Shown here in pieces: positions 35,572-43,349 of a stretch of DNA of 44,412 nucleotides. How positions within the stretch are numbered: the first letter of the stretch is position 1; each line of letters opens with the position of its first letter. This stretch comes from an uncultured cyanobacterium (lineage in GTDB: Bacteria > Cyanobacteriota > Cyanobacteriia > PCC-6307 > Cyanobiaceae), in the NCBI GenBank assembly GCA_913047395.1, contig CAJWUF010000003.1:1-44412 (forward strand), written 5' to 3'. The translations under genes and the position numbers were made by a program. The notes under the pieces are model-generated. The model worked only from the letters and a program-made list of their open reading frames with translations, was not told where the DNA came from and searched no databases.

Positions 35572-35748
35572 ATGACTACTTTTAATGACGACGGCAACAA
35601 TGCACTGTTCGAACAAGAGCTCTCATGAAAAGTTCTATCGGGTGCAGTCGGTGGCCTTGTTTCAGTATTTAGGAAATCAGTTGAGCAACGATCTGGCACT
35701 ATGCTTGGCAAAATTCCGTGGCATCCCCACTCTTTCCCCAGGCCTTGA
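35572..35748 (+). pseudogene. Second double-glycine leader peptide, interrupted by an in-frame TGA
   Basis: The frame starts MTTFNDDGNNALFEQELS, then meets TGA at 35626-35628 (codon 19). It resumes in the same frame as KVLSGAVGG and continues with a basic, aromatic core (LVSVFRKSVEQRS ... IPWHPHSFPRP) to a final TGA at 35746. Reading through, GG would be at residues 27-28, one residue away from the paralogue at 35262, and the leader words EL-S and VLSGAVGG fit the double-glycine pattern. The TGA replaces a residue (Asp in many such leaders). The simplest view is a recently inactivated paralogue; readthrough or sequencing error cannot be excluded. A strong terminator follows 5 nt later. Confidence 0.55.
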
Positions 35749-35753
35749 CTAAG

Positions 35754-35787
35754 GAAAATCCCCTGTCATTAAAGGGGATTTTCTTTT
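35754..35787 (+). terminator. Strong intrinsic terminator after the peptide pair
   Basis: GAAAATCCCC (35754-35763) pairs with GGGGATTTTC (35774-35783) over a 10-base loop, followed by TTTT. It directly follows the end of the interrupted peptide frame, marking the 3' end of that transcript and supporting a real transcription unit. Confidence 0.85.
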
Positions 35788-36028
35788 GCCTACTCGCATG
35801 CTTGAACTGCTTTATATTATCCGATTCCTAGCATCTTTGTGGCGTCCAAATGCTCATTTATATGTGCTATTGGTTAATAACTAAGCCGACATAAATTGAT
35901 CTGCATTGCAGAGCCAACTATCAATTTCTTGGTATTAATTAATGCATCTATTCCTTAAGTTCGAGTGCCAAAACTGCACGTCAACATCCTTTGTTTCATC
36001 TGCCCTGTGGAACTTCAGTGCAACTTGA
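35788..36028. other. AT-rich gap with a possible 28-residue frame
   Basis: An ATG at 35798 opens a 28-codon hydrophobic frame ending at 35884 (MLELLYIIRFLASLW...). It has no clear ribosome binding site and no family. The rest shows no coding character. An 18-base word, GGAACTTCAGTGCAACTT, at 36009-36026 recurs with two changes at 36804-36821. Confidence 0.3.
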
Positions 36029-36060
36029 TGCCGCCTCATGCTTAGAAGCATGAGGCGGCA
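36029..36060. terminator. 15-bp perfect hairpin, possible bidirectional terminator
   Basis: TGCCGCCTCATGCTT pairs exactly with AAGCATGAGGCGGCA with only AG between them. It lies about 40 nt beyond the stop of the leftward secreted-protein gene, where a terminator is expected, but the following T tract is weak on both strands. It could also be a member of a dispersed repeat family; only this copy is in the window. Confidence 0.55.
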
Positions 36061-36099
36061 ATGTTTGTAGGCAGTCTGCCAGGCATTAACCTTGGCAAA

Positions 36100-36672
36100 C
36101 TAATTGATTGAGATGGCCTTGACATCACCTATGTACTCAACTCCGTTGACCGAGTTGGCTACGTTTTCGGAGGCTGTGAGTACTTTTATATGGTAGAGCT
36201 TGCCGTCCTTGTCGTATCCTTTTACAGGCGAAATGGAATCGTCGGCATGTATTGCCTTGACGTTATGAATTAAGGAATTGTTCGCGAGCAAACCCTTCAC
36301 GTCGATCTTGTTCCCATTGTTGTCAATTCCTTTTACATCAACTATTTCCCCAAGCTCTGTTATTGCTTTAATTGATAGCCTGCCTCCACCTTCATTTTTG
36401 ATTGCCTTAATAGGCGTCTCCTTCCCGTCTATATATGCCCTGACTGAATGCAAACAGATATTAGAATTGCTGTCACAGTTTTCATCAACAATTATTTTGA
36501 CGTCATATAGTGAACCATCCTTGACGGCTTTGACGTCATAAAGATCCTCAAGATCATAATTAAATATCTTTACATGTGCCTTCTCAGGCGAAGCTTGAGC
36601 TTGAGAAGGCATGGCGAGTAGAGGCGCTAGCGATCCTAGTCCCATTAAGGACAGGGCGAGTATTCGTTTCAT
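36100..36672 (-). CDS. Secreted protein made of short VKA/VKG repeats, function unknown
   Basis: A 190-residue protein with a Sec signal peptide: basic MKR, hydrophobic core LALSLMGLGSLAPLLA, cleavage probably after AQA at 27. The mature part contains about eleven short units ending in VKA, VKG, IKA or similar (near residues 45, 57, 76, 87, 100, 112, 124, 137, 149, 161, 183), spaced 11-13 residues apart with turn-forming Asp/Gly/Asn between them, e.g. YDVKAV, VDVKGI, IDVKGL, GDVKAI. This suggests a regular beta structure. Cys66 and Cys73 might form a disulfide. I do not recognise a characterised family. A long hairpin abuts the ATG, and a 15-bp hairpin lies beyond the stop. Confidence 0.75.
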   Translation of the reverse strand: MKRILALSLMGLGSLAPLLAMPSQAQASPEKAHVKIFNYDLEDLYDVKAVKDGSLYDVKIIVDENCDSNSNICLHSVRAYIDGKETPIKAIKNEGGGRLSIKAITELGEIVDVKGIDNNGNKIDVKGLLANNSLIHNVKAIHADDSISPVKGYDKDGKLYHIKVLTASENVANSVNGVEYIGDVKAISIN

Positions 36673-36735
36673 TTTAGAGTGAATGATATTCCATGAAAAG
36701 CCTACCCTCTTTCATGAACTATCATTCACTCTAAA
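36673..36735 (-). promoter_or_regulatory. Long inverted repeat adjoining the start codon of the secreted-repeat gene
   Basis: Arms of 26 nt at 36673-36698 and 36710-36735 match at 24 positions, with an 11-nt loop. The inner arm begins at the base next to the ATG on the minus strand. In RNA it would sequester the entire ribosome binding region; as DNA it could be an operator. No Shine-Dalgarno sequence is visible between the arm and the ATG. Confidence 0.6.
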
Positions 36736-36925
36736 TATTATATTGTGACACTCATAAGTTTAGCTAAATATCACTGTCTCGAATGCCGTTAGCCCTACGG
36801 AACGGAACTTCATTGCAAGTTAGTGAATAACGAACAGCTGATCATCAGAACTACAACCCCTGACTATCTCCTCCCCACAAACCTCTAACGAGTCAGTTGA
36901 GTGGATTCAGCAGGTGGCTAGTCAG
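36736..36925. other. Intergenic region between the secreted-repeat gene and speD
   Basis: About 190 nt without coding character. It is likely to hold the promoter of the leftward secreted-repeat gene (AT-rich TATTATATT at 36736-36745) and the 3' end of speD. It contains the second copy of the 18-base word seen at 36009 (here 36804-36821). Confidence 0.4.
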
Positions 36926-37402
36926 TTAATTCTTTGGATTTCGTGATGCGCTAGCTAGAGCTGCAGGTGTTTCCCGTTGGAAGCTCTTTAGGGCATGGCT
37001 TTTGGCGCCAAGTTCCTGGCGCAGTAGCTCGCAAGCTTGTTCTGGCATCGTTTGATCACCGCAGGTGAATACATCAACAGCCGCATAGCCGTTTTCAGGC
37101 CAGGTGTGTATGGAGATATGAGATTCAGCTAGAAGGGCAAGCCCAGTGACCCCCTGAGGTTCGAATCGGTGGGTGATCAGATTGAGAAGCGTGGCACCAG
37201 CACGTTTTGCTGCAGTTGTGATCGTGGTTCTTACAAAGGCTTCGTCATTGAGCTTGGTTTGATCGCAGTCGTAAAGCTCAAGAATGCAGTGCTTGCCCAC
37301 CATGTCGGTGGCGCTGTGATTGACGGAGCTTGTTGGTTCTTGGTGGCTGATGTCATCCCATCCTGGGTTGGGATGCAGGCACGACAGGTTTCGCTCTATC
37401 AA
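36926..37402 (-). CDS. speD: S-adenosylmethionine decarboxylase proenzyme
   Basis: Makes the aminopropyl donor for spermidine. It self-cleaves to create a pyruvoyl group: the site is Glu93-Ser94 in [14 protein letters not shown], with His99 and the catalytic Cys114 in DVFTCGD. The 158-residue size fits the small bacterial type. The start is TTG at 37402, keeping the N-terminal LHPNPGWDD segment seen in related cyanobacteria; ATG at 37303 ([13 protein letters not shown]) is the alternative. It starts about 25 nt after the recF stop on the same strand and is probably cotranscribed. Confidence 0.93.
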   Translation of the reverse strand: MIERNLSCLHPNPGWDDISHQEPTSSVNHSATDMVGKHCILELYDCDQTKLNDEAFVRTTITTAAKRAGATLLNLITHRFEPQGVTGLALLAESHISIHTWPENGYAAVDVFTCGDQTMPEQACELLRQELGAKSHALKSFQRETPAALASASRNPKN

Positions 37403-37427
37403 GGCAATAAAAAATTAGCCCGCTACC

Positions 37428-38546
37428 TTAACCGACGACATCTGATGGTCTTAAAGATCCCACTTCGATAATTTGTGATTGCGCCTGCCATTCACCCTGG
37501 AAGCCATCTAGATGGGTTGCGCTAACAAGGCATTGGTGCTTTTGGCCTACAGCCTCGAGTAGCAGCAATTGTCTAACGGGATCCAATTCCGCAAGAACGT
37601 CATCAAGTAACAGCAGAGGGGGTTCACCGCAGAGTTCTCCTACGAGTTCTAGTTCGGCAAGTTTTAGTGCCAGCACTACTGTTCGTTGCTGACCAGCTGA
37701 GCCGAAGCGGCGCGCTTCTGAATCGTTGAGCAGTAATTTCACCTCGTCGCGATGAGGTCCCACGCGGCAGCTTCCTAATCGTTCTTCCTCGGCGCGCTGG
37801 TTTAGGAGCTGCGCTTCGATTGCTAATCGCCAGGGTTCTTCTGCTTCCTCTCCTTCTAGTTGGCTGCCAGGCTGGTAGGCGAGTCGCAGCTTCTCGTTGT
37901 TCTTACTGAGGCTCTCTTGCCATCGGGTTGCTAGTGGCTGAAGGCGCGCTAGAGCTCGATTGCGACGTCGATGAATGCGTGTGCTTACTAAAGCCATCTG
38001 CACATCGAAGGCATCTAGCAGTGAATTGCGCTCTTCAATGGAGCCATGACGCCATTGGCGCCATAACTGGCTGCGCTGACGCAGCAGTTTGTTGTAACGA
38101 CTGATCAGTTCGGCATAGATCGGCTCCAGTTGCTGCACCACTCGATCAAGCCACTGACGCCGCAGGGCAGGTTCTCCTCGAACCAGATCAAGATCAAGAG
38201 CACTGAAGCCCACGCAACGGAGTGGACCGATTAGATCCATTTGGCGTGTAAGCAATTTGCCGTTGCGGCGTGCTTGACGGCCGCCTTGTCGTCGCAATTC
38301 CAGTTCTAGTTTTTCACTTTCATCAGCGGTGGCACGTAACAGCGCACGGGACTCTCCCCAGTAGATCAGGTCTTGATCGCTGCTGGCGCGATGCGAGCGC
38401 AGGCTGCCGAGCAGCTCCACAGCTTCAAGAAGGTTTGATTTGCCGATACCGTTTGCTCCGATGACCAGCAGTCGATTGTCCGTCAATTCCAGCTCAAGTC
38501 GGCTGTAATTGCGGTAACACTGGAGTTCGAGCTGGTGAAGCCGAAT
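37428..38546 (-). CDS. recF: DNA replication and repair protein RecF
   Basis: SMC-like ATPase that with RecO and RecR loads RecA at gaps. Walker [10 protein letters not shown] is at about residues 30-38, counting from 38546. The signature region is [20 protein letters not shown] and Walker B is [14 protein letters not shown]. The conserved N-terminus [21 protein letters not shown] is encoded upstream of the first TTG at 38486, but between the upstream TAA (38570) and that point there is no ATG, GTG or TTG. ATT at 38546 is my choice because it gives the family-like N-terminus; this needs protein evidence. Upstream lies tRNA-Arg, divergent. Confidence 0.85.
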   Translation of the reverse strand: MRLHQLELQCYRNYSRLELELTDNRLLVIGANGIGKSNLLEAVELLGSLRSHRASSDQDLIYWGESRALLRATADESEKLELELRRQGGRQARRNGKLLTRQMDLIGPLRCVGFSALDLDLVRGEPALRRQWLDRVVQQLEPIYAELISRYNKLLRQRSQLWRQWRHGSIEERNSLLDAFDVQMALVSTRIHRRRNRALARLQPLATRWQESLSKNNEKLRLAYQPGSQLEGEEAEEPWRLAIEAQLLNQRAEEERLGSCRVGPHRDEVKLLLNDSEARRFGSAGQQRTVVLALKLAELELVGELCGEPPLLLLDDVLAELDPVRQLLLLEAVGQKHQCLVSATHLDGFQGEWQAQSQIIEVGSLRPSDVVG

Positions 38547-38633
38547 CGTTTTTGGAGCGGCTTGTGGTTAAGGTACCTTGATTGAGAGGGCTCGAGAGTT
38601 GCTCTCATACAGCGGCATCAAGCCGACATCTGT

Positions 38634-38707
38634 GGGCATGTAGCTCAGTTGGATAGAGCATCAGATTCCGGTTCTGAGGGTCGGGGGTTCGAGTCCCTCC
38701 ATGCTCG
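38634..38707 (+). tRNA. tRNA-Arg (anticodon CCG)
   Basis: The 74-nt cloverleaf has acceptor GGGCATG pairing with CATGCTC, with discriminator G. The D arm is GCTCAGTTGGATAGAGC. The anticodon arm TCAGA/TCTGA carries loop TTCCGGT (anticodon CCG), and the T arm is GGGGGTTCGAGTCCCTC. No CCA is encoded. It lies between recF (divergent) and the GNAT-like gene (convergent). It reads CGG arginine codons. Confidence 0.96.
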
Positions 38708-38729
38708 TATTTCTATTAGGTTCCACCGG

Positions 38730-39185
38730 TTAGCGGAGCCTATAAGTCATGGCTCGGATTCCATCAGGGTCAATGATGAATCCTTGAGCCTTCAATGTTT
38801 TGAGGGTTATGGCCGGAGCCAGTACTGAGATGCTGCAACCGGGCAGGGTTCGGCACAGAGTATCAATAGCTTGATCTACCAGGACTGCAAGCAAATGTTC
38901 TTGCAGTTCGCCTGGTTGCGCAACGAGATCCCAGAGGTTGGCATTTAGGCCGTGGTCGCTTGTGGCGCGTACGAAGCCAGCAAGGTTTCCAGTTGCTTGC
39001 TCAAAAATGCTTAGATGCCAAACACTGCGCTCAAAGGCCAGGACCCATTGCTTTGGAGTGTGAGTGGCTTCTCGGCAGCGAGAGAGCAGTTTGTTGAGGT
39101 CAGCAGGATTGGGAGTTTGTTGACTTTCCAGCATGAAGCCGGAAGGGAGTTGGGGCGGACCATGCTGTTGTCTAAAGGCGAGCAA
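38730..39185 (-). CDS. GNAT-family N-acetyltransferase-like protein
   Basis: Acyl-CoA-dependent transferase fold of unknown substrate. The 151-residue product has QWVLAFERSVWHLSIFEQ and LAGFVRATSDHGLNANLWDLV, matching the central strands of this family, then HLLAVLVDQAIDTL, where the CoA loop and helix should be; the usual R/Q-xx-G-x-G/A motif is not clear. The C-terminus GFIIDPDGIRAMTYRLR ends like GNAT proteins. The start is uncertain: TTG at 39185 keeps the LPSGF segment, while ATG at 39134 is the first standard codon. It starts only 7 nt after ppc, so it may be the last gene of that operon. Confidence 0.7.
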   Translation of the reverse strand: MLAFRQQHGPPQLPSGFMLESQQTPNPADLNKLLSRCREATHTPKQWVLAFERSVWHLSIFEQATGNLAGFVRATSDHGLNANLWDLVAQPGELQEHLLAVLVDQAIDTLCRTLPGCSISVLAPAITLKTLKAQGFIIDPDGIRAMTYRLR

Positions 39186-39192
39186 GGTATTT

Positions 39193-42100
39193 TCAGCCGG
39201 TATTGCGCATGCCTGCGGCTATGCCATTGATGGTGAGTAATGCACCGCGTAGCAGCTCGCTGCGGCTGTAGGTGCGACCATCGCCTTCGGTTAGTGGAGC
39301 CTCGCTCATTGGCGGTTGTCGATTCTGATCACGTAGTCGGCGCAGCAGTGCTACTTGAAGGAAACCTAGTGGCACGATCGTGCGATTGCGAAGATCTACT
39401 GATTGCTGCAGTGCAGGATCGGCCCCAAGCAATCTTGAATGTCCGGTGATATCTAATACCAACCGTCTAGTGAGGTTGTATTCCGCTGAGATGGTCTCGA
39501 AGATGAGATCAAAAGCATCACGGTAATCTTTGCTGCCAAGACTGATCATGTAGTGATGGGCTAGCTCTAGGTCCACTTTCGAAAGGGTCATCTCTACCTT
39601 GGAGATCAACATCCGAAAGAAAGGCCACCGCTGATGCAGTCTGCGCAGAAGGTCGAGCTGATCAGCATCTGATTCAACTTCTGCGGCTAAGGCTGTGCCT
39701 ACGCCAAACCAGCTCGGCAGCAGGAAGCGACTCTGCGTCCAGCCGAATACCCAGGGGATAGCCCTAAGGCTAGAGAGGTCTTTGGCGCCACTTTTGCGTC
39801 TAGCAGGACGGCTGGAGATTTGCAATTTGCTGATTTCTTCTATCGGCGTGACCTGTTGGAAAAAGGCCACTAGATCTGGGTTGTCGTGGACGAGGGCTCG
39901 ATAGTGCTCACGCGAGCGGCCGGCCAATCTGGTCATTAGTTGGTTCCAGCTTGGTGTGGCATCGAGCTGATTTGTTACCAGGCTGTTTTGCAGTACCGCT
40001 GTAGTGAAAGTTTCTAGGTTGTAAAGCGCTAGTTCCGGCAGGCTGTATTTAGATGCCAGGACTTCTCCTTGCTCGGTGATCTTGATGCGGCCGCGCAGGG
40101 TGCCGCTTGGTTGGGCCAGGATTGCTTGGTAGGCCGGGCCACCTCCTCTGCCGACCGAGCCACCGCGGCCATGGAATAGACGTAGGGCTACACCATGACG
40201 GCTAGCTAGGTCTTGCAAGGCAATCTGGGCTTGATGAATCTCCCAATTGCTGGAGAGAAAACCAGAGTCTTTATTGCTATCTGAATAGCCGAGCATTAAC
40301 TCCTGCAGAGGTTGGACCTGCTCGCCAACACGGGGGAGCAAATTGCGGTAGATAGGCGCCTGGAATACTTCCTCCATTACTGCTGGAGCTCGTTGCAGAT
40401 CTTCTACGGTCTCGAATAGGGGGACTACAAGCAGGTCCGCCTGTTTAGATGTGGGATCAACGAGGCCAGCTTCCTTGGCGAGCAGTAGTACCTCCAGTAG
40501 ATCGGAGGCGGTGTGACTCATTGAGATCACATAAGTACGGCAGATTCGACTGCCGAATTCTTCTTGCAGTCGGTGCAGCATGCGAAACACCGCCACCGTT
40601 TCTGATGTACTGGGTGACCAGACCACTGCAGAGGGGATAAGTGGTCGGCGGGTTTGTAGTTCTTCTATTAACCACTGCATCCGTTCTTGCTCGTTCATGT
40701 CGCCATAGGCCTTGGGAAGGTTCAGATAGCGGGTTAATTCGTCGAGGGCATCGCTATGGCGATTGCTTTCCTGGCGGATGTCGAGGCTGGCTAATGAGAA
40801 AGCAAAAATATGTACCTGCGTTAGCAGGGTGTCTAGAGGTTCACAGCTCAGATCTGTGCTGACCAGACTGTTGCGAATCAGTTCAAGGTCGCTTTTGAAT
40901 TCTGCAACTGATCTGTAGTGGAGAGCTTCTCCTGGGTTGGTTGCGTTGCTGCTGGTATTTAGTCCTTCTGGCGGGGTCTGCCAGCCTGCTTCTGCTAGTT
41001 GCTGATTTCGTTGCTGAGTGAGCTTTAACCGCTCAAGGGTATAGCTGAGTTTCAAGCGATAAGGTTCGAGGCGATAGCGGGCTGCCCGTTCCTCGTAAAC
41101 CTCGGGGAAGCGAAGCCGGTCCATCTCCAGCGACTCCAACAGTGGAGTACTTACCTGACTCCATTGCATGGAGATGCTTAGTTGATCTCTGAGGTCTTGA
41201 ACGGCACTGACATAGCGCTCAAGCATCAGTTGACGTTGATAACAGGCGGTGCGCCAGGTGATCTCTGGTGTAACGGAAGGATTGCCGTCTCGGTCGGAGC
41301 CAACCCAAGATCCAAAGGTGCAGAAGGCGGCCTGGGGAATATGTATGTCCGGGTAACTGGCTGCCATTGCTGTTATTAGGCGTCTCCGTAGCTGGGGCAT
41401 GGCATCGAAAAGCACCTGCTGGAAATAGTGGAGGGCGTAATCAACTTCATCCAGCACTGAGGGCTTGAATTGATGAAGTTCATCGGTACGCCACCAGAGC
41501 CGAATCTCCTCTTCAAGTTGCAGTCTCAGGCTTTCCTTTTCAGGCGCAGATTTTGTCGAATCTGATTGCAACTGTTGCAACAGGCTTGCCACTCTGCGCT
41601 GCTTGTGGCGCACGGTATGACGGACGATTTCGGTGGGATGAGCGGTAAAAACTAGGCGGATATCCATCTCCTGTAACAGGGTCTCCAGCTGAGCTGGTGG
41701 CACGTTGAGACTGCGCAGACGTTCGAATAATTCTCTGAATGTGGCAGGGTCTGTCTGACTGGCGAGCGGCGGGGCAAAGGGGTCAAATATTTTGTCTTGA
41801 TCTTTGCTCTCTCGATGATTAGACATGCTGGCGAGATAGCTGTCTTCCTCTATTCGTTGCTCGAGGATGTTTACTAGCTGGAAATAGAGGGAGAAGGCAC
41901 GTGCTGCAGCAATGGCTTCTGCTAGATCCATTTCTCGGATCAACAGCACGATCGCTGTGCTTGTGCTGTTCCCATCAGCTTCTTCAATGGCTAAAGGCTC
42001 ACTAAGTTGCTTCAGGCGCAGCAGTCGTTCTGTTTGCTCCGGTGGACATTCGCTGCGTAGCACCGTTTGCCAAAGGTCTTCCACCAGTTCAAGGCGTTGC

Positions 42101-42210
42101 TGCAGTAGGCGACCTGCACCCTGTTCCCCCATTATTTGCTCGCAATCAGTTGCTTGGCCGGGGGACTGCTGCATCGACGTACTTGTGGACTCAGGTTTGG
42201 CCATGATCAT
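39193..42210 (-). CDS. ppc: Phosphoenolpyruvate carboxylase
   Basis: Fixes bicarbonate on PEP to give oxaloacetate, supplying the incomplete TCA cycle. The 1005-residue protein has the catalytic histidine in [11 protein letters not shown], the PEP-site [17 protein letters not shown], the [16 protein letters not shown] loop and the invariant C-terminal GMRNTG. The ATG at 42210 overlaps the gshA stop as ATGA; ATG at 42204 is an alternative. The N-terminal segment of about 30 residues is Gln/Ser-rich and not conserved. Confidence 0.97.
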   Translation of the reverse strand: MIMAKPESTSTSMQQSPGQATDCEQIMGEQGAGRLLQQRLELVEDLWQTVLRSECPPEQTERLLRLKQLSEPLAIEEADGNSTSTAIVLLIREMDLAEAIAAARAFSLYFQLVNILEQRIEEDSYLASMSNHRESKDQDKIFDPFAPPLASQTDPATFRELFERLRSLNVPPAQLETLLQEMDIRLVFTAHPTEIVRHTVRHKQRRVASLLQQLQSDSTKSAPEKESLRLQLEEEIRLWWRTDELHQFKPSVLDEVDYALHYFQQVLFDAMPQLRRRLITAMAASYPDIHIPQAAFCTFGSWVGSDRDGNPSVTPEITWRTACYQRQLMLERYVSAVQDLRDQLSISMQWSQVSTPLLESLEMDRLRFPEVYEERAARYRLEPYRLKLSYTLERLKLTQQRNQQLAEAGWQTPPEGLNTSSNATNPGEALHYRSVAEFKSDLELIRNSLVSTDLSCEPLDTLLTQVHIFAFSLASLDIRQESNRHSDALDELTRYLNLPKAYGDMNEQERMQWLIEELQTRRPLIPSAVVWSPSTSETVAVFRMLHRLQEEFGSRICRTYVISMSHTASDLLEVLLLAKEAGLVDPTSKQADLLVVPLFETVEDLQRAPAVMEEVFQAPIYRNLLPRVGEQVQPLQELMLGYSDSNKDSGFLSSNWEIHQAQIALQDLASRHGVALRLFHGRGGSVGRGGGPAYQAILAQPSGTLRGRIKITEQGEVLASKYSLPELALYNLETFTTAVLQNSLVTNQLDATPSWNQLMTRLAGRSREHYRALVHDNPDLVAFFQQVTPIEEISKLQISSRPARRKSGAKDLSSLRAIPWVFGWTQSRFLLPSWFGVGTALAAEVESDADQLDLLRRLHQRWPFFRMLISKVEMTLSKVDLELAHHYMISLGSKDYRDAFDLIFETISAEYNLTRRLVLDITGHSRLLGADPALQQSVDLRNRTIVPLGFLQVALLRRLRDQNRQPPMSEAPLTEGDGRTYSRSELLRGALLTINGIAAGMRNTG

Positions 42211-43349
42211 CCCAAAATGGCCTCGGTTTTAGTTGTGGCGATTTCTTCTACGTTCATTTCGGCAATGCTGTGTTGAATAACAGCTTCCACAGGTTGGCCA
42301 TTGGCATGGGCCTGTAGCCAATGCATTGCTTGATTGCCCTTGCTTAGTACTGAATGCAGCGGGTCAAGTTGCTTTGCCAGATTTAGATCTTTGCTTAAAG
42401 GGGCTACTTCTTCGAGCATTTGTTCGATCCAGGAACGGCAAAGGATGGAGTTGCCATCACGCCAGTGGTGCAGGGGAGCGTTCAAGCTCATTTGAGCGGC
42501 GGCAGAATCGTTTGCATCACAAAGATCGGCCAGTTCTTTCGGGGTTAGTCGACTCACTTCAAGAGGATCTAGCTGGTTTGGCTTCTCAAGCAGGCTGAGT
42601 ACGCGCAATTCCAGCAGAGTAGTCACTGCTAGGAGAACAGAAGGATCAGTAATTAGATCGCAGATACGTAGTTCTAGACGGTTGAGCTCATAAGGGCGGT
42701 GAGGTCCGTTCGGTCGAACCGAAGTCCACAGATGACGCTCGTTTCGCATGCTGCCAATGGCTAGTTGCTCTTCAACCCAACCGACATAGTGAGGATGACT
42801 TAGGAAGAGGGGCACCCGTTCTGGAGTGAGTGGGAATTGCAGCCATCGCTGAGAGTGGCTTCCTGTTGGCAGGCCATCGAGGAATGGCGAGCTTGCGCTC
42901 AGGGCAAGGAAGAGTGCGGCTTCACAACGAACTAAGCGCAGTGCAGCAAACAACAGCGGTAGATCTTCCACCCCTAGGTTGATGTGGACGCTGGTGGTTA
43001 CAACCTTGGTGCCGTAGGTGGTCTCGATAAGATCGTGATAGGGGTTGAGCGGATCAGAGCGCTCAAAGCGATGGCTGTCACCAAGACTGAGGGTGCTGCC
43101 CGGCAAAATGGTGAGTTGCCGTGGTTCTAACCATTTACGCAGTCTTCGCCTTGGAGCTAGAAGTGCCTCCGTCAATGGAGCGTAGTTGGATTCTGGAGCT
43201 GTTATGTATTCAAGGTTGCGCTGGTCTGGTTCAGTTACGAAATCTGGGAGATCCCTCTTTACAGCTGCCGCTACGCCTACGTGCTCACCGCTGAAGCGTC
43301 CTGTGAATAACTCCACCTCAAAGCCTTTAAGCAGTAGCTGGTTGCTCAT
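42207..43349 (-). CDS. gshA: Glutamate-cysteine ligase, cyanobacterial type
   Basis: First enzyme of glutathione synthesis. The 380 residues resemble the cyanobacterial GshA group rather than the E. coli or plant types: [19 protein letters not shown] at the N-terminus (with the conserved Glu), [20 protein letters not shown], and the active-site block [20 protein letters not shown]. The ATG at 43349 overlaps the trpE stop (ATGA), and the gshA stop overlaps the ppc start in the same way, suggesting coupled translation of all three. Confidence 0.9.
   Translation of the reverse strand: MSNQLLLKGFEVELFTGRFSGEHVGVAAAVKRDLPDFVTEPDQRNLEYITAPESNYAPLTEALLAPRRRLRKWLEPRQLTILPGSTLSLGDSHRFERSDPLNPYHDLIETTYGTKVVTTSVHINLGVEDLPLLFAALRLVRCEAALFLALSASSPFLDGLPTGSHSQRWLQFPLTPERVPLFLSHPHYVGWVEEQLAIGSMRNERHLWTSVRPNGPHRPYELNRLELRICDLITDPSVLLAVTTLLELRVLSLLEKPNQLDPLEVSRLTPKELADLCDANDSAAAQMSLNAPLHHWRDGNSILCRSWIEQMLEEVAPLSKDLNLAKQLDPLHSVLSKGNQAMHWLQAHANGQPVEAVIQHSIAEMNVEEIATTKTEAILG

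Noticed and set aside
35626-35628. TGA as a selenocysteine codon
   Set aside because: No SECIS-like hairpin immediately follows and no redox context exists in the peptide; selenocysteine insertion is not known to me in these cyanobacteria.
35526-35711. Leftward frame antisense to the interrupted peptide
   Set aside because: No family features; conservation between the two peptide copies follows the plus-strand frame and its start context.
36673-36735. Hairpin arms as terminal repeats of a small transposon
   Set aside because: The arms are only 11 nt apart, with no room for a mobile element between them, and no target duplication is seen.
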